Shown here piece by piece: positions 1 to 4,627 of a stretch of 6,047 bases of DNA. The notes under the pieces were generated by a model. That model ran no database searches and was not told the origin of the DNA. It saw only the letters and a list, made by a program, of their open reading frames with translations. Position 1 is the first letter of the stretch; each line of letters begins with the position of its first letter. The DNA lies in assembly GCA_012274205.1 (NCBI GenBank), contig JAAOZY010000256.1:1-6047 (forward strand). The letters run 5' to 3'. The position numbers and the translations under genes were made by a program. The DNA comes from Betaproteobacteria bacterium (GTDB lineage: Bacteria; Pseudomonadota; Gammaproteobacteria; Burkholderiales; SG8-39).

Positions 1-705
1 CGTTACCTGCAGCCCGGCGTTTATCGACTGACCATCGGCGCTGGCGGCCAAGGCGGCCCAGCCAATGGCGGGAACGGCGGAGATGGCGCGCCGACCAGCC
101 TGGCGGAGGCGTATTCGGGTCAGACCGTCGCCGGCTTTGCCGGCGCGGAATCCTGGAACGGAACCTATCCGCAGAGCTATAACGTGGCCTCGGCCGGACG
201 CAATATCGGGCAGTCCGATGCGCAACCCGACGGCAGCGGCGGCCGCGCAGTCGGTGGCCAAGCTCCCGGCGGTCGCGGCGGCCGCGTCGGCAGGGAACCG
301 AATGGGATGGACGGCGGCAGGCTGACGACGGTTGCGATGGCGGGAGAACCCGGAAAAGGCGGCACCGATCTCGCCGGACATAGGCTTCGGCATGAAGTCG
401 CCGGCGGCGGCGGCGGCGGCGCCGGATTTGGCAACGGCGGAAACGGCGACAGCGCAGCCGAGGACGGAAAAATGAAGACCGGTGCAAGGGCCGGCGACCT
501 CGGTGCGGGCGGTGGCGGCGGCGCCGGCGGCGAGGGTGTCGCCGACCGTGGTGCCCCAGGCGGCAACGGCTTTATCCGGCTTGCATTGAAAGACCAGGTG
601 GCGCAAGCACCGGCGCAACCCGAGCCGGCCATGTCGTCTTCGTCCACTAGCGCAGTTACTCCGGTCCCCGTGTATACCCGCCCGGCCAGACGGGACCGCA
701 ACTAG
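1..705 (+). CDS. Glycine-rich protein, C-terminal part (5' end outside window)
   Basis: Frame 1 is open from the left edge to a TAG at 703-705, giving 234 visible residues. The true start lies outside the window, so the internal GTG at 184 should not be taken as the start. The first residues read RYLQPGVYRLTIGAGGQGG, the pattern of a beta-strand leading into a glycine-rich domain. Glycine-rich stretches follow, including six consecutive GGC codons (403-420, residues 135-140). The domain closes with APGGNGFIRLAL (residues 185-196), resembling the closing strand of glycine-rich domains in phage tail-tip and secreted bacterial proteins. A Ser/Thr/Pro-rich tail of about 35 residues ends in basic residues (RPARRDRN). 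I see no membrane segment or enzyme motif. The role is unknown: surface or secreted structural protein, or phage-derived adhesin, are possible. A proline-rich antisense frame over the same bases is a composition shadow. Confidence 0.7.
   Translation, partial: RYLQPGVYRLTIGAGGQGGPANGGNGGDGAPTSLAEAYSGQTVAGFAGAESWNGTYPQSYNVASAGRNIGQSDAQPDGSGGRAVGGQAPGGRGGRVGREPNGMDGGRLTTVAMAGEPGKGGTDLAGHRLRHEVAGGGGGGAGFGNGGNGDSAAEDGKMKTGARAGDLGAGGGGGAGGEGVADRGAPGGNGFIRLALKDQVAQAPAQPEPAMSSSSTSAVTPVPVYTRPARRDRN
403..420 (+). repeat. (GGC)6 trinucleotide run inside the glycine-rich gene
   Basis: Six uninterrupted GGC codons encode six glycines. Slippage by whole units would keep the frame and only change the length of the glycine run, so this is not an on/off switch. 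Confidence 0.85.
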
Positions 706-729
706 GATCGCAGGAATTGCCTGCACGAG

Positions 730-741
730 CCTGGCGCCAGG
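730..741. repeat. 12-bp perfect palindrome CCTGGCGCCAGG
   Basis: A perfect palindrome lies 24 bases after the stop of the glycine-rich gene. It could be an operator half-pair or part of a transcript 3' end, but as a hairpin it has only a 4-bp stem and there is no T-tract. A 12-bp palindrome can arise by chance in GC-rich DNA. Confidence 0.35.
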
Positions 742-766
742 AGCAAGCAAGCTTGGCGATTTATGC

Positions 767-809
767 CCTGCCGATCGGCTCCTGCGCATGCAGGGGCCGC
801 ATCGGCAGG
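767..809. repeat. Strong near-perfect hairpin between glycine-rich gene and L,D-transpeptidase
   Basis: The left arm 767-785 pairs with the right arm 790-809 around a GCAT loop. That makes 19 base pairs with one bulged C (800) and one G-T wobble (780/795). The outer arms are CCTGCCGAT and ATCGGCAGG, and the inner arms are CGGCTCCTGC and GCAGGGGCCG. No T-run follows on either strand, so it is not a classical Rho-independent terminator. It sits 62 bases after the upstream stop. It could be a 3'-end stabilising or Rho-assisted termination structure, or a copy of a REP-like dispersed palindrome. The pairing is seen directly; the function is inferred. Confidence 0.7.
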
Positions 810-962
810 TGCTCGATCGGCCCGCGTATGCAGCGCATGAGGATGGGGATGGCCACGAAAACAATCGGGATGAGGACGCGCACTGCAGCGGCGCCGCGCG
901 ACCTGTGACGTCCAAGCCGCAGCTTCCTTCCGAAAGCAATCGCATTCAGGCTGTGTGTCGGC

Positions 963-1718
963 ATGGCCGTGCTGGCGCTTGTCCTGTTTCCACAGTGGGT
1001 CGACGCAAGGGAAACAAGCTCAAACCTGCGCACCGCAAGGGCCGCATCGATCGCGCCGCAGGGTGCGCCGGCTCAATCCGCCACTGAGGCGCACCCGGCT
1101 GGAAGCCACCTTGGTGCCGACTTCGGCAGGGAGCGTGCATCCCGCGCGGCTCGCCAGATGGCGGATTGGATCGCCGATTCGGCAAATAATCTGGGCCTGC
1201 CGTTCGTGATCGTTGACAAGATCGACGCCCGGATTTTCGTATTCGACGCCGGCGGGCGCCTCCGCGGGGCGGCTCCCGCGCTGCTCGGCTTGGCGCGCGG
1301 CGATGACACGGTTCCGGGTATCGGCGACCGGGAGCACGCAGACATGCCGCCCAGTACCCGCACGACACCGGCGGGCCGTTTCGTCGCAGCGCTGTGCATG
1401 AATGCGCGCGGCGAGGATGTCGTATGGGTGGACTACGACGCGGCCGTATCTCTGCACCGGGTGATCACTGCCAAACCCGAGGAGCGCCGCCTGCAACGTT
1501 TGGCGACGCCGACACCCCTGGATAAGCGCATTTCCTACGGCTGCATTAATGTGCCGGCGAAGTTTTTCGACACCGTGGTAAGCCCGGCGTTTACCGGGAC
1601 CAAGGGCATCGTCTACGTGCTGCCGGAAACGCGTCCGCGGCGCGAGATCTTCGGCGCCTACGATGTAAGAGAGCGGGCAGGCCGCAACTATGCAAGCCGA
1701 AATGGGGCGTCAAGGTAG
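963..1718 (+). CDS. YkuD-type L,D-transpeptidase with variant SYGCIN active site
   Basis: This is a 251-residue putative periplasmic peptidoglycan enzyme. YkuD transpeptidases use a catalytic cysteine to make 3-3 crosslinks between DAP residues or to attach proteins to stem peptides. Residues 1-15 (MAVLALVLFPQWVDA) look like the hydrophobic core of a signal peptide with a possible cut after VDA. A low-complexity linker runs to about residue 60 and the YkuD fold covers about 80-221. Key motifs are TPAGRF (135-140), the catalytic-region His165, and SYGCINV (191-197) with nucleophile Cys194. Family proteins usually have SHGC; here His is Tyr, and the His-to-motif spacing (25 residues) is longer than usual. 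No peptidoglycan-binding domain is seen. The start is uncertain: the frame is open upstream to a TGA at 906-908 and encodes basic residues that would suit a signal n-region, but no ATG, GTG or TTG lies there and no clear ribosome binding site precedes the ATG at 963. Confidence 0.85.
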   Translation: MAVLALVLFPQWVDARETSSNLRTARAASIAPQGAPAQSATEAHPAGSHLGADFGRERASRAARQMADWIADSANNLGLPFVIVDKIDARIFVFDAGGRLRGAAPALLGLARGDDTVPGIGDREHADMPPSTRTTPAGRFVAALCMNARGEDVVWVDYDAAVSLHRVITAKPEERRLQRLATPTPLDKRISYGCINVPAKFFDTVVSPAFTGTKGIVYVLPETRPRREIFGAYDVRERAGRNYASRNGASR

Positions 1719-1820
1719 GGTACGCAATTGTCGCCGCCGGCGCGGCATGGGGAGACGTCGATGGGCTCCAACACACATAAGCGCACTGCATCCGGCCGCA
1801 ATGGAAAACCGCTGGAATAC

Positions 1821-1865
1821 CGCGCCGCGGCGAGGCGCGACTGCCCGTCGTCGAAGGCGCTTTTT
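1821..1865 (+). terminator. Possible weak terminator downstream of the L,D-transpeptidase
   Basis: Short GC stems are present: GCGCC at 1822-1826 can pair with GGCGC at 1856-1860, with a small inner stem GCGAC/GTCGT at 1837-1851. A run of five T (1861-1865) follows at once. A competing 6-bp hairpin, CGCGCC/GGCGCG at 1821-1839, uses the same left arm. The stems are short and the site is about 100 bases past the stop codon, so this is only a candidate. Confidence 0.25.
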
Positions 1866-1913
1866 CTGTGTCCCGCGAAAACGGCGTAATTCCATCCAAT
1901 TGAGGAATCCATA

Positions 1914-2198
1914 ATTATCAGAAGGCACATTGTGCTTTCGCTGGCGATCGCCGGATGCGCGGCCGCCGCCTAGACTATCAGCCGCCACACCCGGCAACCG
2001 GAGAAGCAGCAGCACAAGGAAGAGCTACGCACATGGGGGCAGGGGGGCGGGAATCTGGCGCCATCCGAGACCGCGGCCGTGCCGAGTCCGGCACCAGCGG
2101 CCTGAGTCTCGCCTCGATTGGATGAACGGCCAGCGGACGGTCTGGCACAGGAGGTGGTTCAGACCTCGAATTGTTTCTTCAACCTCATTCAGCCGTGA
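1914..2198 (+). pseudogene. Decayed small lipoprotein gene (lost start codon, in-frame stops)
   Basis: One frame reads like a lipoprotein: from 1917 it gives IRRHIVLSLAIAGC then AAAA. It has two arginines, a hydrophobic core and an IAGC lipobox with Cys at 1956-1958. A TGAGGAA ribosome binding site (1901-1907) stands at normal distance, but the start position holds ATT (1914) or ATC (1917) instead of ATG. The frame hits TAG at 1971-1973, then continues for 43 codons of natural-looking sequence (KEELRTWGQGGGNLAPSE in the middle, Pro/Ala-rich end, about 80% G/C at third positions) to TGA 2103-2105. It then runs 30 more codons to TGA 2196-2198. The other two frames are arginine-rich or broken. 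I interpret this as a pseudogene with about two point lesions. A very short peptide from a rare start codon, or sequencing error, are alternatives. The part after 2105 is the least certain. I do not recognise the family. Confidence 0.4.
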
Positions 2199-2226
2199 AT
2201 TGTTGTGTACGCTGCCGAATAGAGCA

Positions 2227-2275
2227 TTGCGCGTAAAGCGGATAGCTTTGCAACCGCTTCACCTACTGCGCGCAA
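2227..2275. repeat. Nested inverted repeat, possible RNA structure
   Basis: The outer arms TTGCGCG (2227-2233) and CGCGCAA (2269-2275) enclose the inner arms AAGCGG (2236-2241) and CCGCTT (2254-2259), all perfectly complementary. The inner loop is 12 bases, with an asymmetric internal loop (2 versus 9 bases) between the stems. No promoter or T-tract could be assigned. It may be a structured leader for the small ORF 150 bases downstream, or chance. Confidence 0.35.
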
Positions 2276-2414
2276 AGGCGGGGATCGAAATCGATCGACT
2301 GTCCCATTTACTGCTGGAGACACGCGCTAGCGCCAATGCTGCCTCTACTGCCCGGCAAGACCGCAGCTAATGGCCGCGGCGCGCGAAGCTTGCCCGATAA
2401 GCGGCTAACTGCAA

Positions 2415-2419
2415 AAGGA
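2415..2419 (+). promoter_or_regulatory. Ribosome binding site of the 37-codon small ORF
   Basis: AAGGA lies six bases before the ATG at 2426, an optimal Shine-Dalgarno spacing. It is one of the best translation signals in the window and the main reason for calling the small ORF. Confidence 0.5.
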
Positions 2420-2425
2420 ACGACC

Positions 2426-2539
2426 ATGCTGCCCAATGCCAGGAGCCCCGCAGGCAAATCCATCGGCTCCGGCAAGCTCGGCCTGCCAGAGAATCCTGAG
2501 AAATACTGCCAGCATATGAGCGAAAATCCGCAGGGCTAG
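2426..2539 (+). CDS. Small hypothetical protein, 37 residues
   Basis: The ATG at 2426 follows a well-placed AAGGA. The product is a soluble, slightly basic peptide: it begins MLPNARSPAGKSIGSGKLGL, continues with PENPEKYCQHMS and ends ENPQG. It is glycine/proline/serine-rich, has one cysteine, and lacks a hydrophobic segment, so it is neither a membrane nor a secreted peptide. A 5-bp stem (GGCGC 2539-2543, GCGCC 2554-2558) starts at the stop codon but has no T-tract. The frame is also open upstream to 2336, but the ribosome binding site favours this start. I do not recognise the family. It may be a real small protein, or a spurious ORF in an otherwise empty region. Confidence 0.4.
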   Translation: MLPNARSPAGKSIGSGKLGLPENPEKYCQHMSENPQG

Positions 2540-2713
2540 GCGCCTGCGACATTGCGCCGGATCTGGTGCAACCAAATGGCAAATGCGACGCACGAGTTGG
2601 CAGCGGGAACGAATTCGATCAGACTCTTGCACCTGTCCCGAGCATGCGCTGCAGGCGCAGGGCGAAACCGGTTCTGATTTTCACTTGGCCCACATTCGAA
2701 CGAGACTGTGCAA

Positions 2714-3409
2714 ATGACTATAGGACGAAGGGAGATGCACCGGCTGAAAAGCATCGGCTGGCTGCGCGCGGCGGTATTGGGAGCGAACGACGGGATCGTA
2801 TCGACATCGAGCCTTGTGCTCGGTGTGGCCGCTTCGGGCGCGACTCACGGCAGCATACTGATCGCGGGGATCGCAGGGCTGGTTGCGGGCGCCATGTCGA
2901 TGGCGACTGGAGAATACGTCTCGGTTCACTCGCAGGCCGATACCGAAGGGGCTGCACTCGAGCAGGAGCGCGCCGAACTCAAGGAGGACTTTGGCGGTGA
3001 ACTGCGGGAATTGACGGCGATTTATGTTGGCCGCGGCCTTGATGCTTCTCTTGCGAAGCGAGTCGCCGAAAAGCTCATGGCGCATGATGCGCTTGGTGCG
3101 CATGCGCGTGATGAACTCGGCATCTCCGGGACGCTCAGGGCGCGACCGCTGCAGGCCGCGCTGGCTTCTGCCGCCAGTTTCGCGGCCGGGGCTGCCATGC
3201 CGCTTGTGGTCGTTGTATTGGTCCCGGAGTCGAAGCTCATTCTCGTCGTTTCCGGAGCTTCGCTTCTGTTTCTCGCGTTTCTGGGGGGACTGGCGGCCCG
3301 TATCGGCAGCGCGAATGTGGCGACGGGAATAATGCGCATCACATTCTGGAGTGCCTTGGCCATGGGGGTCACTGCAGGCATCGGGGCACTGATCGGAACC
3401 GCTGCCTGA
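2714..3409 (+). CDS. VIT/CCC1-family Fe2+/Mn2+ transporter
   Basis: This is a 231-residue inner-membrane protein of the vacuolar iron transporter family (VIT1/CCC1, formerly DUF125), which moves ferrous iron or manganese out of the cytoplasm. Landmarks are WLRAAVLGANDGIVST (16-31, first membrane helix with conserved Asp26) and AGAMSMATGEYVSVHS (58-73, second helix with family-conserved Met and Glu residues). A cytoplasmic Glu-rich region (about 78-135, many E and D) follows, corresponding to the metal-binding helices. Three more hydrophobic segments lie at about 145-170, 174-197 and 203-229, making five in total, as expected. Length is normal for bacterial members without a fused ferritin domain. 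Start choice is not certain: GTG 2708, ATG 2714 and ATG 2735 are in frame, and none has a well-spaced ribosome binding site (AAGGGAG abuts 2735 directly). No metal-regulator operator or manganese riboswitch was recognised upstream. It appears monocistronic. Confidence 0.92.
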   Translation: MTIGRREMHRLKSIGWLRAAVLGANDGIVSTSSLVLGVAASGATHGSILIAGIAGLVAGAMSMATGEYVSVHSQADTEGAALEQERAELKEDFGGELRELTAIYVGRGLDASLAKRVAEKLMAHDALGAHARDELGISGTLRARPLQAALASAASFAAGAAMPLVVVVLVPESKLILVVSGASLLFLAFLGGLAARIGSANVATGIMRITFWSALAMGVTAGIGALIGTAA

Positions 3410-3459
3410 GGAACACTCATCAGCGGGAGCCATACAGGCTGTCTGAACCGGTGCGTCCG

Positions 3460-3479
3460 GCCACGACTCGCGTCGTGGC
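3460..3479. terminator. 8-bp perfect hairpin between convergent genes
   Basis: GCCACGAC (3460-3467) and GTCGTGGC (3472-3479) form a perfect stem around TCGC. The hairpin lies in the 172-bp gap between the converging transporter and DapF-like genes, where a bidirectional terminator is expected. No T-run follows on either strand, so intrinsic termination would be weak. The remaining gap sequence shows nothing else apart from an 11-bp palindrome at 3541-3551 (CGTGAATCACG). Confidence 0.45.
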
Positions 3480-3581
3480 AATAGCGCATAGCCATGGAAC
3501 GACGAGCGCTCGGTCAACTCATCGACGGCCGTATGCGTCGCGTGAATCACGGCGGGGGCGACAGGTTCGGATTGCCACTCC

Positions 3582-4604
3582 CTAAACTGGTGGATGCGCT
3601 TGCCGCGCTTCGCCAAACAGCATTACTCGCTCCAGGCGCCCATTGCGTTCATCGAATCGCACCGGTGCAAGGCCGCCCGGCATTCTGACATTTACGCTCT
3701 TCGCATCGAGGAGTTCCAGCTTGCGCGCTGCGCTCGCGACGGCTGTTGCGCTCGACCCGGAGGACATGGTCGGCCCTTCGCCGCGCTCGAAAACCCGCGC
3801 CTCGATACTATCCGGACCGGTGACCGAGGCCCACTGCAGATTGATTCCGGCCTTGCACGGACGCCCCGTGCCGCGCACGCCATCGCTGTCGACGCTGTTC
3901 GCAATTGCGCTCAGTGCGGGCAGCCACTTGCCGGATCCGAGTTGCGCCATCGACGGCAGCAGCTCCGGGCTTTCCAGGAAGGTCACGCAATGCGGATTGC
4001 CGACATTGACGAATTGGCTGCATGCCCAGGATGCCTCGATCTCCTCCAGAGCGTAAACACGCGCAACGGTGCGATGCTTGAATTCGCAAACCCCGATATG
4101 TTCGGGCGCTGCCCCGACCGCCGCGGGACCGTATGTCGGGACGCCCATGTCGATCCAAAACCCCTTATGCCCGTTTCGTTCATCGGCCTCTATGCGCGCC
4201 TCGATATAGGGCGACCCGGGCGCGTCGTGGTAGACGCGCAGGAAGAATGCCCCCAGGCGATCGACCCGTCCGGTGTCGACGAGGTGTTGCGAGAAGATCG
4301 TCAGGCCGTTGCCGCTGCGCTCCGCCAGCGTTGCATCGGTGTTGACGATCAACAAGGCGAACGCGCCTTCGTCGGGGAACGGCCCCACCAGCAAACCGTC
4401 CGACCGGTAACGCTTGGCGCCGTCCGTACCAATTCCTGCAGGACCGTTCTCGCGGCCGCAAATGCGTTCGATGGCGGATCCCGCCCAACGCGCGCGCGTC
4501 CTGGCCGCCTCGGGAGCGGTTCGCGAAATATCGGCGTAGCCGGCGATCTCCTGCGGCGAAGCCACAAAATAGGTGTTGCCGCGGGCATCGTAGAACGCCG
4601 CCAT
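3582..4604 (-). CDS. DapF-fold protein with both catalytic cysteines replaced by serine
   Basis: This 340-residue protein has the two-lobed diaminopimelate epimerase fold; DapF normally interconverts LL- and meso-DAP with a pair of cysteines. Recognisable DapF positions include Asn10 (RGN), DGLL (69-72), Asn88, GNPHCV (202-207), GINLQW (253-258) and RVFERGEGPT (270-279, with Glu273/Arg274). At the first cysteine site the sequence is ERSGNG (95-100, Ser97). At the second it is TMSSGSSATA (279-288, Ser282), where DapF has ACGTGA. Both changes are clean substitutions in an intact frame. The protein is longer than typical DapF (about 275), mostly through the N-terminal half (about 20-65). Loss of both cysteines argues against ordinary DapF epimerisation. 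In this superfamily PhzF and trans-3-hydroxyproline dehydratase work with other residues at these sites, so altered chemistry or a ligand-binding role is possible. The ATG is supported by GAGGAA six bases upstream. It lies 23 bp after the MurE-like stop, so it is probably co-transcribed with that gene. Confidence 0.88.
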   Translation of the reverse strand: MAAFYDARGNTYFVASPQEIAGYADISRTAPEAARTRARWAGSAIERICGRENGPAGIGTDGAKRYRSDGLLVGPFPDEGAFALLIVNTDATLAERSGNGLTIFSQHLVDTGRVDRLGAFFLRVYHDAPGSPYIEARIEADERNGHKGFWIDMGVPTYGPAAVGAAPEHIGVCEFKHRTVARVYALEEIEASWACSQFVNVGNPHCVTFLESPELLPSMAQLGSGKWLPALSAIANSVDSDGVRGTGRPCKAGINLQWASVTGPDSIEARVFERGEGPTMSSGSSATAVASAARKLELLDAKSVNVRMPGGLAPVRFDERNGRLERVMLFGEARQAHPPV

Positions 4605-4610
4605 GTTCGC

Positions 4611-4616
4611 TTCCTC
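4611..4616 (-). promoter_or_regulatory. Ribosome binding site of the DapF-like gene
   Basis: On the minus strand GAGGAA stands six bases before the ATG, inside the 23-bp gap after the upstream ligase gene. This fixes the start at 4604 and indicates independent translation initiation within a shared transcript. Confidence 0.7.
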
Positions 4617-4627
4617 GTGGACCCGCG

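Larger units (their letters stand above)
1719..2713. other. About 1 kb without an intact large gene
   Basis: No long frame here reads like a real protein. The open frames present are arginine/proline-rich shadows, such as the one starting from a TTG at 1930. What can be supported is listed separately: a possible weak terminator, a decayed lipoprotein gene, a nested inverted repeat and a 37-codon small ORF. Positions 2540-2713 show no feature beyond short imperfect inverted repeats. I found no tRNA, rRNA, insertion-sequence ends or CRISPR repeats. The local base composition has more A+T-rich patches (for example 1880-1935) than the flanking genes, consistent with non-coding or degrading DNA. 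Confidence 0.6.

Noticed and set aside
177..701. Long proline-rich minus-strand frame opposite the glycine-rich gene
   Set aside because: Glycine codons GGN read as Pro/Ala-type codons on the opposite strand; no domain-like sequence. The plus-strand frame has the recognisable pattern.
761..883. Possible minus-strand small membrane peptide beginning VRVLIPIVFVAIPILM, 40 codons from GTG 883
   Set aside because: It contains a hydrophobic segment with high G/C third positions, but there is no ribosome binding site, the start is a GTG inside a longer open shadow, and its 3' part overlaps the strong hairpin. Not enough to call.
1682..1780. Frame shifted by one relative to the end of the L,D-transpeptidase that stays open past its stop and ends at a TAA in CACACATAA
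   Set aside because: It could suggest a frameshifted C-terminus, but the YkuD domain is already complete well before this point and the in-frame ending is plausible.
1930..2370. 146-codon plus-strand frame starting with TTG
   Set aside because: Very Arg/Pro-rich out-of-frame translation; it conflicts with the more protein-like lipoprotein frame and has no ribosome binding site at suitable distance.
1719..2713. Possible insertion-sequence remnant, tRNA or CRISPR in the gene-poor stretch
   Set aside because: I found no terminal inverted repeats with flanking duplications, no cloverleaf arms with a T-loop motif, and no regularly spaced direct repeats.
3541..3551. CGTGAATCACG palindrome near the end of the DapF-like gene
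   Set aside because: Only one base separates the arms, so it cannot form a hairpin, and a single 11-bp palindrome is not significant by itself.
2681..3616. 311-codon minus-strand open frame opposite the transporter
   Set aside because: Arg/Ser/His-rich with no domain pattern; the plus strand encodes a clear VIT-family protein over the same bases.
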